64,000 bases of DNA, taken from assembly GCA_010092695.1 (NCBI GenBank), contig JAADJJ010000001.1, positions 496,001 to 560,000 on the forward strand, in the 5' to 3' direction. The DNA is from Enterobacteriaceae bacterium 4M9. Its GTDB lineage: Bacteria; Pseudomonadota; Gammaproteobacteria; Enterobacterales; Enterobacteriaceae. The translations under genes were made by a program, and so were the position numbers. Each line of letters begins with the position of its first letter. The first letter of the stretch is position 1. The notes beneath the pieces were generated by a model. The model saw nothing but the letters and a program-made list of their open reading frames with translations, was not told the DNA's origin and made no database searches. Shown one piece after another: positions 36,227 through 45,258 of the stretch.

Positions 36227-36247
36227 CTACGATGTAATTTATCTTAG
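36227..36247. promoter_or_regulatory. Dyad B, upstream of the Rrf2 regulator
   Basis: A 21-bp palindrome of form CTACGAT-N7-ATCTTAG inside TTATACTA...TAGATATTGTG, 77 bp before the regulator ATG. It shares outer bases and spacing with dyad A, so the two are likely operators of the same protein, probably the Rrf2 product itself. Confidence 0.62.
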
Positions 36248-36323
36248 ATATTGTGCGCCACTGGTAAGAAGGTAAGATAACTGACTGTTTTGCATTTTCT
36301 TTTCGGTGGCAGGGGAGCGCGGC

Positions 36324-36851
36324 ATGAGTTTTTTCAGTTCTGGCGTGGAATATGGTGTCCATAGCCTGATGAGCATGGTAGATGCCCGGGGCAACACCCA
36401 GGAGATGAGCGTGCGGGAAATTGCGCAGCTGCACGGCATCCCTTACGTATTTCTGGGTAAGATCTTCACAAAGCTGGCAAAGGCGGGGCTGGTGGAGAGC
36501 ACGGAAGGGCGCGGCGGCGGCTTTCGCCTGTCTCGCCCGCCGGAAGAGATAACCGTGCTGGACGTAGCGCTCGCGGTGGATGAAGGCAAACAGCTGTTTG
36601 AATGCCGTGAAGTGCGCCAGCGCATGGCGGTGTTTAACGACGAACCGCCTGCCTGGGCCTGCGACACACCGTGCAGCGTGCGCATGGTAATGGATACCGC
36701 ACAGCAGCGCATGGAAGAGGCGCTGGCACAGCACACCATTCTGGACCTCACGCGCCGGATGATGAAAAAAGCCCCGGATACCTATGTGGTGGAAGTGCAG
36801 GACTGGCTTGATGAACGACGCGGCGTGAAGGCGGCACGGCCGCAGGAGTAA
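36324..36851 (+). CDS. Rrf2-family transcriptional regulator
   Basis: A 175-residue regulator with the Rrf2 winged helix. The recognition part is EMSVREIAQLHGIPYVFLGK, and the wing is EGRGGGFRLSRPPEEITVLD. Three Cys residues in the second half (LFECREV, WACDTPC) could hold an Fe-S cluster as in IscR/NsrR. ATG 36324 has AGGGGAG upstream; an ATG at 36306 is less well placed. Divergence from the flavin oxidoreductase and the duplicated dyad between them indicate that it controls that gene and itself. Confidence 0.87.
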   Translation: MSFFSSGVEYGVHSLMSMVDARGNTQEMSVREIAQLHGIPYVFLGKIFTKLAKAGLVESTEGRGGGFRLSRPPEEITVLDVALAVDEGKQLFECREVRQRMAVFNDEPPAWACDTPCSVRMVMDTAQQRMEEALAQHTILDLTRRMMKKAPDTYVVEVQDWLDERRGVKAARPQE

Positions 36852-37179
36852 CCCGGTTTGTCTCTGGTAGACGCAGCGCGCCCTTAAGGACTCCCGGTGT
36901 GGAACTCAGGAGAGTACAGGGGGTTGCGCGGGTTCACTTTACTGGCTGACTGAGCCTGTTTTTATGTCTGGCGCAAGGTGAACGCAACCCCATCCTGTAA
37001 CCTGATTTTACGTGAACCCAATAAGCCCAACCTGCAAAAAACCAGACGGCAGGTTTGCCCGCAGTTACACATTCCGTTCTTACTACGGTACGCTACGCGT
37101 TTATTGCCACTCGCCCAGCCACGTGCGCGGCGGTTGCCATTCTGCGCGCTGTGTTACCTGGCCCGGCAGGGCTTTTTTG
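36852..37179. other. Intergenic region, no gene seen
   Basis: 328 bp after the Rrf2 gene. The last ~30 bp (GGCAGGGCTTTTTTG and onward) duplicate the sequence just after the intact immunity gene near 38390-38407, marking one end of the immunity-gene duplication. Confidence 0.4.
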
Positions 37180-38277
37180 TTAAAAAGCTCCGGGCCGATA
37201 GCGCAGCGAATTGACCAGCCGCTCCCAGATTTCGACCATCTGCGCTTCGTTATACTGTGTTTTTTTATCCCGGTTGCTCAGGGCCATGGCGGGCCAGGGT
37301 TTTGTCGGGCTGCCCACATCTTCATTTGCGTACAGCACGAAATCAAAGAAAGAGTGGCGTTCAGCTCGTTGCTTTCCTTCACGCCAGCAATCAGCCATTC
37401 CTGGTTATTGATGCCGCCGCGGTTAAACGCCCTTTTTTTATCGTGCGCAGTAACGTGGTTTGTGCCAGCACGGCTTCAATTTCAGGGCCTCTGTTCATTA
37501 AGGTGTCCTGCGAGCCTTTAAGTGTATTACTGAAGTCCAGCCCATAATTAAAGTCACTGTTTTCATAAGAGAATGACACTTTCTCTTTATGAACAGCGGC
37601 ATCATCTTTAATAAAACCATTAGGTATACATAGACCTTTTTCTGTGGGAATGGCGTCATCCTGACGGCCGCTGAAACGAGAAATAAGGGATTGCAGCGCA
37701 GCTAGTTTATTTGCATCTGCCTCTGTAAATCCCCTTGCTAGATACTTTTTCTTTTTTTCATAATGCTTGGGATCGGAGAAGTCACGAATGTCTGTCGTGA
37801 TAATGAAAGCAATATTATTGATGTAATAGTGTGCTTCAATTTGCCGATACATATCTGGAGTTTCAGACTCATTGTGATCAAAAATAATGCCTTTGTTCTC
37901 CGGGAGACGAATGATTTCTTTTACGAAAGGGGCGTTTTCCTGCTTATTGCCAGGTTGATGAATAGCATCATTAAGCTCTTTTTCTCGCAGAGTTACTCTC
38001 TGCTGGAAGGCGGGAAGATAAAGCGGTTTACTCTCAATGCGGAAACCATCAATGGTTATCGCGTTGGTGAGTTGATTATTGAGTGATACCGGAACGTCAA
38101 TGATATAACGACCAATACATTGCGGCTTTGTCTTGAGAATAATGTTGCCACAGCGGCTGTGTTCTGTGGCGTTGACGCTGCTGCCGGTATCGCAGGTGCA
38201 AAAAGCAATGCTCCGCACAAGGCCAGAGCCGATGTGATGATGCGCGGTTGCGCTGTCATGTTGATGAATAAGGGCAT
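37180..38277 (-). pseudogene. Second Tli4-type immunity gene, frameshifted
   Basis: A degraded copy of the gene at 38408-39523. It keeps a signal peptide (MPLFINMTAQPRI start, LLFAPAIPAAAS) and the CIGRYIIDVP motif, but in different frames. Three lesions are visible by comparison with the intact copy. There is a 1-base loss near 38135, separating the signal peptide from the body. A 1-base loss near 37432 turns IKKGAFNRGG into IKKGRLTAAA. A 4-base loss near 37355 follows. The 3' half (from about 37690 down to 37165) is almost identical to the intact gene while the 5' half has diverged. Confidence 0.82.
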
Positions 38278-38407
38278 GGCACCTCCTGTACCTGTGCATA
38301 AGACTGAATCGACATTCTGGCCCTTTTACATGCCCGCCAGCCCAGCCACCTGTGCTGGCGGTTTTCGTTCAGCGTGCGGCGTTACCCGGTCCGGCAGGGC
38401 TTTTTTG

Positions 38408-39523
38408 TTAAAAAGCTCCGGGCCGATAGCGCAGCGAATTGACCAGCCGCTCCCAGATTTCGACCATCTGCGCTTCGTTATACTGTGTTTTTTTATCCCG
38501 GTTGCTCAGGGCCATGGCGAGCCAGGGTTTTGTCGGGCTGCCCACATCTTCATTTGCGTAAAGCACGAAATCAAAGAAAGGAAGAGTAGCGTTCAGCTCG
38601 TTGCTTTCCTTCACGCCAGCAATCAGCCATTCCTGGTTATTGATGCCGCCGCGGTTAAACGCTCCTTTTTTTATCGTACGCAGTAACGTGGTTTGTGCCA
38701 GCACGGCTTCAATTTCAGGGCCTCTGTTCATTAAGGTGTCCTGCGAGCCTTTAAGTGTATTACTGAAGTCCAGCCCATAATTAAAGTCACTGTTTTCATA
38801 AGAGAATGACACTTTCTCTTTATGAACAGCGGCATCATCTTTAATAAAACCATTAGGTATACACAGACCTTTTTCTGTGGGAATGGCGTCATCCTGGCGG
38901 CCGCTGAGGCGGGATATAAGAGATTGCAGCGCAGCTAATCTTTGAGGCTTTTCGTTCGTTTTTTCTTCAGTAAATCCTGCTTTCAGATAAGTTTTTTTTC
39001 TTTCAGTGTATTTGGGAGCAGACAGATCGAGTATTTGGGTAGTGATAATAAATGCGATTCCATCAACATAGATATGCCCTTCAAGTATTCGAAAGAAATC
39101 ATCATCTCCATCAGCATTATGATCAAAAATAATACCTTTACCACTCGGGAGTTGAATGGTTTCTTTGATGAAAGGAGAGTTTTCAGGATCGTTGTCGGGT
39201 TTATTTATAGAATCATGAAGTTCTTTCTCGCGAAGGGAAATACGCTGCTTAAAGGCAGGTGGGTAAAGCGGCTTACTCTCAATGCGAAAGTCATCAATAG
39301 TTATCACGTTGGTAAGTTGGTTATGAAGAGATGCCGGAACGTCAATTATATAGCGACCAATACATTGCTGTTTTACCTTAGTGAACAATGTTTCTATCAC
39401 AATTTTATCCTTTTGTGTTAATACTGCTGCCGATGTCACTGGCGCAAAAAAAACTATTCCATACAAGGCCAAAGTCGGTGTGATGAATCTCAATGATGTC
39501 GCAATACGGGTTAGTAAGGGCAT
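38408..39523 (-). CDS. T6SS immunity protein, Tli4 family
   Basis: A 371-residue exported protein expected to neutralise the neighbouring lipase in the periplasm. The signal peptide reads ALYGIVFFAPVTSA; after it come the family-like CIGRYIIDVP and FRIESKPLYPP. A C-terminal domain with LMNRGPEIEAVLAQTTLLRT follows. Its start overlaps the lipase stop by 13 bp, the usual effector-immunity coupling. A truncated paralogue follows downstream. The Tli4 assignment is by motif memory, not by a database search. Confidence 0.78.
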   Translation of the reverse strand: MPLLTRIATSLRFITPTLALYGIVFFAPVTSAAVLTQKDKIVIETLFTKVKQQCIGRYIIDVPASLHNQLTNVITIDDFRIESKPLYPPAFKQRISLREKELHDSINKPDNDPENSPFIKETIQLPSGKGIIFDHNADGDDDFFRILEGHIYVDGIAFIITTQILDLSAPKYTERKKTYLKAGFTEEKTNEKPQRLAALQSLISRLSGRQDDAIPTEKGLCIPNGFIKDDAAVHKEKVSFSYENSDFNYGLDFSNTLKGSQDTLMNRGPEIEAVLAQTTLLRTIKKGAFNRGGINNQEWLIAGVKESNELNATLPFFDFVLYANEDVGSPTKPWLAMALSNRDKKTQYNEAQMVEIWERLVNSLRYRPGAF

Positions 39524-41175
39524 GGTACCTCCTGCACCATTTTGATTATTGCCCGCAGGGTGAATTGAAGTGCGGGCCTTTTTTGAATGTCCGCCAGACT
39601 GTCTACATTATAGGCTCCCTGATGATCGACCTTGGTGGCAAGAACACTTTTAACATCAGGGGCATGACGGATAACGTTCAGCGATTCCTGCGGTACCGTT
39701 CCGTCACCGGGGGTTGCTGATGACGATAGTTTGTAATACCTGGAGCGGTTATAGGGTAGCGGTACTTCCTGATAGTTATTAGGTAGGCGCCGTTCGCTTT
39801 CGTGCATATTTTTAGGGTAGGTAATAAAGGTTTTTTTCCACGTTAGTGTGCCATCTGAGGAAATACTATTACCATAAAAGGCATAAGTATTAGAGTGGTA
39901 ACCTTTTTTTTCCAGCATTGTAATAAAATTTCGAACAGGTCTGTCTATCAATTTAAAATAGGCGTCCCAGTTACGTTCAATTTTATCTTTTTCTTTATCA
40001 AGAATATCCGACTCATATAGCCGCCACCAGAGGGTCTTATTCAGGTAGATTTCGCCAAACGGGTCCTGGTTTTTAGGCAGTTTTAAATCCCGATTATCGG
40101 TATCACCAGCCTGTACTGTTAGCCAGGGAGAACCATTGAAATAGCGTGCAGACGGCAACAGTTGCAATGGTGCTGGTGCTCTTGCCAGAACGGGCATCAG
40201 TTCTTTCGCTGTTTTGCCCATAACAAGCCCTGCTGGCCCTTCCTGCGCTGCACCGACTTTCATGCGCCGGTATGCCGCGGGTGACCCCTGGTCCGGAATA
40301 ACCCCGTGGACAATGCCCAGAATTTTGTCCTGGTAGCCGAGCACCTGTGAAGCATAACGGGCAACCAGTCCTCCCATAGAGTGGGTGACAAGAATGACTT
40401 TTTCCTTTCCTTCATGAAAAGCCATCCCTCCGCCGTGTTTATGCCGGTAGGTTAAAATTACTTCATCAATGTATTTCGCCAACCGTTTAGCGGATGTCCT
40501 GTTATCCTCAAGCCAGTTATAGCCAAACACATGTACCGGAAATAAAAAACTGGTGAAATGTTGAAGCTCGGCCTCGCTTAATACCGATTCTTTGCTTTCT
40601 TCGGTTGTAAGGCGCTGGCCGACAAGGTGGGTTAACGCCGCATGGTGTGTTTCACCGGGCGTGTCGGATAGGCTCGTCTGTATCTGGCGTTGCCAGTTGT
40701 CGAGCAGCGCTCCCTGAAACACGCTCAGAAATTTACCATAGCTAAAAAACAAAACTTCGCCCCAGCCCCGCTGCTTGCGAGTTGGGAACAGCTTGCCGTC
40801 ATCCGTGATGAGAGAGTGAATTTCCTGGCTAACTTTGCCGCTGTTGTCGACTACAGTGCTGTCAGGGTTCAATAAAGTGCGCCGTGTTTCACCATTTTTC
40901 CTGCGCCATTCCAGGAAGGTATCAATCAGATCGTCTCCGTTCCAGATTTTGGAATGGTTACCATCCGTAGACATTAAATTCGAACCCATTACACCGGGAA
41001 GGAAAATGACGGGAATGGCTTTTGTCGGCGGCAGAATAAGATTCGCCCGAGCGTTCAGAGACTCATGCTGTGTCTGTGCATCCCAGTAGCATTTACCATG
41101 CTCATTCCATTTTGGGGCATGCCAGGTCTCGGCGCGTCCTTCGTTGGGGGCGGTGTTTTTCTTCTTATCCATCAC
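39511..41175 (-). CDS. Putative T6SS lipase effector, Tle4-like
   Basis: A 554-residue alpha/beta hydrolase without signal peptide. It has an LCAT-like oxyanion segment IPVIFLPGVMGSNL (54-67) and the nucleophile elbow THSMGG with Ser266. Probable acid Asp491 (GDGTVPQ) and His518 (VDHQGAYN) complete the triad. The adjacent Tli4-type immunity genes support a Tle4-like phospholipase delivered to rival cells. No PAAR, VgrG, Rhs or other T6SS gene is in the window, so delivery would depend on a secretion system elsewhere. Confidence 0.77.
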   Translation of the reverse strand: MMDKKKNTAPNEGRAETWHAPKWNEHGKCYWDAQTQHESLNARANLILPPTKAIPVIFLPGVMGSNLMSTDGNHSKIWNGDDLIDTFLEWRRKNGETRRTLLNPDSTVVDNSGKVSQEIHSLITDDGKLFPTRKQRGWGEVLFFSYGKFLSVFQGALLDNWQRQIQTSLSDTPGETHHAALTHLVGQRLTTEESKESVLSEAELQHFTSFLFPVHVFGYNWLEDNRTSAKRLAKYIDEVILTYRHKHGGGMAFHEGKEKVILVTHSMGGLVARYASQVLGYQDKILGIVHGVIPDQGSPAAYRRMKVGAAQEGPAGLVMGKTAKELMPVLARAPAPLQLLPSARYFNGSPWLTVQAGDTDNRDLKLPKNQDPFGEIYLNKTLWWRLYESDILDKEKDKIERNWDAYFKLIDRPVRNFITMLEKKGYHSNTYAFYGNSISSDGTLTWKKTFITYPKNMHESERRLPNNYQEVPLPYNRSRYYKLSSSATPGDGTVPQESLNVIRHAPDVKSVLATKVDHQGAYNVDSLADIQKRPALQFTLRAIIKMVQEVPCPY

Positions 41176-41354
41176 TCAAGTCCTTGTGAATCGAAAGGAA
41201 TAAGATTGCAGATAATATTCCTCAAGGGAAGTGTGCTGCGCGTATCGGTGAGTTGCTCAGTTTTTTTACCCACAAGGGAAGCGGCTGCTAATGTATGAAA
41301 AAGTTCGCTGTGTTATGACTTTTTCACTGCGCGTGGGTTTACCCCCCGTTGGGC

Positions 41355-41390
41355 GTTAAAAAAATGGCTCTTCATACCGAAGAGCCATTT
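41355..41390 (-). terminator. Terminator of bcsEFG
   Basis: AAATGGCTCTTC / GAAGAGCCATTT, a 12-bp stem with a 5-base loop; on the minus strand a run of T follows. It lies about 60 bp after the bcsG stop. Confidence 0.93.
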
Positions 41391-41448
41391 CTGAAGGGTT
41401 CACCTCAGGATGCTACGCCTCAATGCCAGCATCGCAACAGGTTGTTTC

Positions 41449-43122
41449 TTACTGCGGATACGGCACCCAGTTCCCGCCGCCCAGGCGCACATACGGCTTG
41501 CCCTGGTACTGAATCACTACCGCGTTAGAGTTCTCCGACACCGGCGCAGTCTGCGGCAGGTTGCTGGTCAGGGCATTCCAGTCTACCTGGTCGGCAACAA
41601 AGTTTTTGCCGTCCACTGAGCGCACGACCAGCTCAGAGATAGCCAGGAAGCTGCTCGGCTGAGTGATTTCAATCGCGCTGCCCTGGTGCGGTGCCTTCAT
41701 GCCCACAAATTTCACGCCCGCCGGAACGTTGGTGATAGAAGGGCTTGGGATATCGCGCAGGCCAGAGACCTGCATTTTATCGCCCTGAAGTGCGGCACCG
41801 TGTTCTGGCACGACAACCACCATCACTTTACGGCCAGACTTCTCCAGTTCGTCCAGGAACGCGTCAAGCTGATCGAACAGCTTCTGCGCGCGCACTTTAT
41901 AGTCTGCGGTTTTCGTCACGCCGGGGAAGTGGTTGCCGTCGTGCATCGGCAGCAGGTTAAAGAAGGTCGCCGTGCGTGTATTGCTCCCTTCGGCCGCCAG
42001 CCAGCGTTTAAGCACCGCCGCGTCGTCATAAATTGGTGAGCCGTCAAACGACTGTAGCGCCACCGGCAACCCGGTCTGGTCCATCAGCGGGGCCTGCATG
42101 TTGCCGTACTGGCGCAGCTGTTTGAGGAAATCCCCAAACTCGCCGTTGTGGTCCAGCATTAGCTGTTGGGTAAAGCCCAGCGCCGCCAGGTTATCGAACA
42201 GGTAGCATTTTTCGCCTGCCGGAGAATAGAGATTTTTGTGCGACGGCTGGCCGCAGCTTGCGCGCAGCAGGCGAATGGCCGCCGGGCCGCTGTAGGAGGT
42301 TGCGGCGTTAAAGTTTTTGAACAGAATGTCAAAGTGCGCCCACAGCGGGTGTGAGGCAAGGCCCGCGGCTTCTACGTCTGACCAGGAGAGCGAGCAGATG
42401 TTAATGACCAGTAGCTCAAACGGCTGGGCGTCTTCTGGCAGTGCGTCCGGGAACGTGGTCTGGCGTTTGGCTTCACTGGCATAGAAGCTGTTAAACCAGG
42501 CAGTCAGGTTCTCGGAGGTCGGCGGGGCCGTTTGCGCCGGAATGTCGCCGCCGCCTGTTGCAGCAAGCTCGTTGCCTGTTGGGCCACTGGCTGAGGTTGT
42601 CGTCGCGGCCGTTGCGGGCGCGCCGCCGCCAGGCGTGAGTGAAATCACCGGGCCGGTAATGGTCAGGACGTTAAGCCAGACCATAATCGCCACCACGAAC
42701 ACGGTCACACGCAGCCACTGGGATAAAAACAGGTACGCAACCAGCAGCACAAACGCCGCGCCCACCATCTGCCAGTTAATAAAGCGTGTGACGAGGTCAA
42801 TGATGTAATCGGTGCTGAATCCCGCCAGTTGCGAGCCCTGGCTTGCGATACTGTCGAGCCCCGGCAGCCAGGTATCGCGCCAGAACAGCGCAAAACCAAC
42901 CGGAATAGCTATCCAGTGGCGAAGCCGGTGCAGCTTTGGATTGGGTAGCGGGAACAGCAAAAACGCCATGAAGACCAGGTTCTCCATGGCGTGAAAGTTC
43001 AGATAGCCGGTCCAAAGCAGACCAAATTTGAGCAAAAAATAGTAGTTCCAGCCGGACAGACCGCGCCAGTATTGCCACAGTGGCGAAAGTGAAGCTGTTT
43101 TTGATTTTGAACGATTAATCAT
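41449..43122 (-). CDS. bcsG: Cellulose phosphoethanolamine transferase
   Basis: Inner-membrane enzyme of 557 residues that decorates cellulose with phosphoethanolamine in the periplasm. Several N-terminal membrane helices (within residues 25-160) are followed by a Gly/Thr/Pro-rich linker (about 160-205) and the catalytic domain. The nucleophile Ser278 in TSYSGP has the same number as in E. coli BcsG. Metal-site elements such as VVPEHGAAL are present. The start overlaps bcsF by 8 bp. Confidence 0.97.
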   Translation of the reverse strand: MINRSKSKTASLSPLWQYWRGLSGWNYYFLLKFGLLWTGYLNFHAMENLVFMAFLLFPLPNPKLHRLRHWIAIPVGFALFWRDTWLPGLDSIASQGSQLAGFSTDYIIDLVTRFINWQMVGAAFVLLVAYLFLSQWLRVTVFVVAIMVWLNVLTITGPVISLTPGGGAPATAATTTSASGPTGNELAATGGGDIPAQTAPPTSENLTAWFNSFYASEAKRQTTFPDALPEDAQPFELLVINICSLSWSDVEAAGLASHPLWAHFDILFKNFNAATSYSGPAAIRLLRASCGQPSHKNLYSPAGEKCYLFDNLAALGFTQQLMLDHNGEFGDFLKQLRQYGNMQAPLMDQTGLPVALQSFDGSPIYDDAAVLKRWLAAEGSNTRTATFFNLLPMHDGNHFPGVTKTADYKVRAQKLFDQLDAFLDELEKSGRKVMVVVVPEHGAALQGDKMQVSGLRDIPSPSITNVPAGVKFVGMKAPHQGSAIEITQPSSFLAISELVVRSVDGKNFVADQVDWNALTSNLPQTAPVSENSNAVVIQYQGKPYVRLGGGNWVPYPQ

Positions 43123-43309
43123 GTTCTGGGTGTGTCCTGGCAGAATGACTCCGGCGCAGCGTTCCGGCTGGTTTCACAGAGCGTGGTTTCATAAGCGTAA
43201 TACGAATCAGCCTTTTCAGGCGCGGCAGCCAGCGTGACCCGGCGTAGCCCAGCGGGATAAAGAGCGCCGCGCACAGCACTATCAGCTGCAGAATATCGGT
43301 AATGTTCAT
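43115..43309 (-). CDS. bcsF: BcsF, small cellulose-synthase accessory membrane protein
   Basis: A 64-residue protein with one N-terminal membrane helix (DILQLIVLCAALFIPLGYAG) and a basic tail. In E. coli BcsF helps recruit BcsE to the membrane and supports BcsG. It overlaps bcsE by 4 bp upstream and bcsG by 8 bp downstream, so all three are translationally coupled. Confidence 0.95.
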   Translation of the reverse strand: MNITDILQLIVLCAALFIPLGYAGSRWLPRLKRLIRITLMKPRSVKPAGTLRRSHSARTHPEHD

Positions 43310-44859
43310 AAGCTAGCACTCTCGTCGGCCAGCAGCGTCACCGGCTCAGGGTCGCGCCGCCAGCGGTGGTTTTCCCGGTGCACGTTGAGCGTTTTTTCGC
43401 TCTCGCTGGCCTGTGCCAGCGGCTGCATCCACTGCTCTTTAGGCACTTTTTGCAGCTGTACCAGCTCGGCGGCTATCTGGCTGTCTTCATACCAGACCAT
43501 GCGGTTGGAAATAATGTCGTTGACCGGCAGCGGGAAGATGTGACTGAGCGCGGTGTCGAGATCGTTAATGCGGCAGAAAGAGAGGAAAATCATCAGCCTG
43601 CCATTGCCAATGGTTACGAAGTCGCCCTGGCGATTAGGGCGGCACAGCGTCAGCGCCTGCTCAATACGCAGCCCCGGTACCGGGCGCAACGCAACCAGTA
43701 TGCCTTTGTTGTCGGCAGGCAGCAGTGGGTTATTGAGCATGGTATTAATGGCGTTGCAAAACGCATCCCACTGTAGCCAACCGCGCAGCTTGAGCGGGCG
43801 CAGGGCATCGAACAGCACCGTCACATCTTCTGGCACGTGGCGGCTGAAGTTCTGGCCCTGCACGCTTTCTATCATTGTCAGGCAACGCGACAGCGGCGCG
43901 TTCCACGGTACGACCAACGTGGCGCCGCAGCCCATCAGCAGGCGTTCATCGGTGGCACGCAGGCTGGCTTTGTTTTCACGTACGATGATTTTCAGCGCGC
44001 TACCGCGCTGGCGGCGCAGGGCGTGTATATGGCGGGCGAGCGGCTCAATCTGCGGGTTCTGGCTGAGTGAGAAAATAATGGTGGCGGCCTGGGCGCTGCG
44101 GGCGGCTTCAAACAGGGCGTCGTTGTCGTCAAAAAGCGTCCAGTACTCCGACAGCGGCGGCGCACCTTCCAGCACGGCCGCGTGGCTCAGGATTTGTTTT
44201 TCGTCGCTGCGCGGCTGCGGAGTGTTTTCTTCTTGCTGGCGCAGGTGCCAGGTATGGTCCTGCCAGCGTAACTCAAGCTGCTGTTGTGCACTGACGCCTT
44301 TTTCGTTGCACCAGAAGGCAACATCATACAGATGAATATCACCCTGAAAGCGTAAACCAGAGAGCCCTGAAAGGCTGCGGTGGGCATCCACTAAAAAAGA
44401 GAACTGCGTATCAGTCTTATTTCCGGGGTTAACCACGAGAAGAGTGCAGTTATATGTTTGACACCATTTGCTAATTTTATGTAACCAGTTACGCAATACT
44501 TTTGGCGTAATATTTTGCCAAAAGTTTTCAGAACATAACAACACCAGCAAATAGCGCTCCGGGTTGATGCTGCACATGATATCTGTCGCGAGAAACTTTA
44601 TACTGCTCTCGCTTTTCTGGGCGCTAAAAAGAGAGACCTTTTGCGGCCCTGTTTCGCCAGTAAGTTCAATCACTTTATCAGGCTGTGTTCCCATGACGAT
44701 AACGGCAACTTTTGCATCTTCCTGCTGAGCGGAAAGGGTGCTATTGACCAGGCGTCGGGCATCTTCATAACGGTCGGTGTTCACCCACCACACGCCGCCT
44801 GTAGGCATATGCTGCAGTTCGTCCCAAAGTGCGATGCCGACCGGAAAAATGGGGTTCAT
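43306..44859 (-). CDS. bcsE: BcsE, c-di-GMP-binding regulator of cellulose synthesis
   Basis: A 517-residue cytoplasmic protein. The C-terminal GIL domain carries the RxGD c-di-GMP site as RQGD (around residues 407-410, in LCRPNRQGDFV). The N-terminal and middle REC-like/degenerate-ATPase regions are collinear with E. coli BcsE. It is required for full cellulose output and interacts with BcsF, BcsR and BcsQ in E. coli. It is divergent from bcsRQABZC across a 196-bp promoter region. Confidence 0.95.
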   Translation of the reverse strand: MNPIFPVGIALWDELQHMPTGGVWWVNTDRYEDARRLVNSTLSAQQEDAKVAVIVMGTQPDKVIELTGETGPQKVSLFSAQKSESSIKFLATDIMCSINPERYLLVLLCSENFWQNITPKVLRNWLHKISKWCQTYNCTLLVVNPGNKTDTQFSFLVDAHRSLSGLSGLRFQGDIHLYDVAFWCNEKGVSAQQQLELRWQDHTWHLRQQEENTPQPRSDEKQILSHAAVLEGAPPLSEYWTLFDDNDALFEAARSAQAATIIFSLSQNPQIEPLARHIHALRRQRGSALKIIVRENKASLRATDERLLMGCGATLVVPWNAPLSRCLTMIESVQGQNFSRHVPEDVTVLFDALRPLKLRGWLQWDAFCNAINTMLNNPLLPADNKGILVALRPVPGLRIEQALTLCRPNRQGDFVTIGNGRLMIFLSFCRINDLDTALSHIFPLPVNDIISNRMVWYEDSQIAAELVQLQKVPKEQWMQPLAQASESEKTLNVHRENHRWRRDPEPVTLLADESASL

Positions 44860-45055
44860 GATGACCCTTTTGCGTCAAAAAACAGTATGTATGTCAGTTT
44901 ACTAGCGAAAGCCAGGAAATAAACCTAACATTGAAAATAAACAGCTTCAGATTTAGCATTGTAAATCAATTTCGCAATGGTAGCATCGCCAGATCTGTGA
45001 TGTTGAGAAATTACTTAGCTATTACTGCATGAATAATTAGACGGACGGTGCCGGA

Positions 45056-45244
45056 ATGAATGAGAAAGTACTCACGAATGAGCGGCAACAACAGCCGGGT
45101 TACGCCTTTCAAAACGATCTTCTGGCTTTAAGTAAGGCATTCTCTCTGCCCGATATCGATTACACCGATATATACCAGCGCGAACGCCTGGTCGCGGCAA
45201 TTGAGCGCTGGCCTTTGCTGGCAGAATTTGCGCAACATAAATAA
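45056..45244 (+). CDS. bcsR: BcsR, cellulose biosynthesis regulator subunit
   Basis: A 62-residue protein (formerly YhjR) that forms a complex with BcsQ and supports BcsA assembly. It reads MNEKVLTNERQQQ at the start, and the conserved YAFQNDLLALSKAFSLPDID segment carries the BcsQ-binding part. It is the first gene of the major bcs operon, 14 bp before bcsQ. Confidence 0.93.
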   Translation: MNEKVLTNERQQQPGYAFQNDLLALSKAFSLPDIDYTDIYQRERLVAAIERWPLLAEFAQHK

Positions 45245-45258
45245 AGGGAGCCAGCCTG

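Noticed and set aside
37012..37521. Plus-strand ORFs opposite the broken immunity gene
   Set aside because: They are antisense to a sequence whose homologue is clearly coding on the minus strand.
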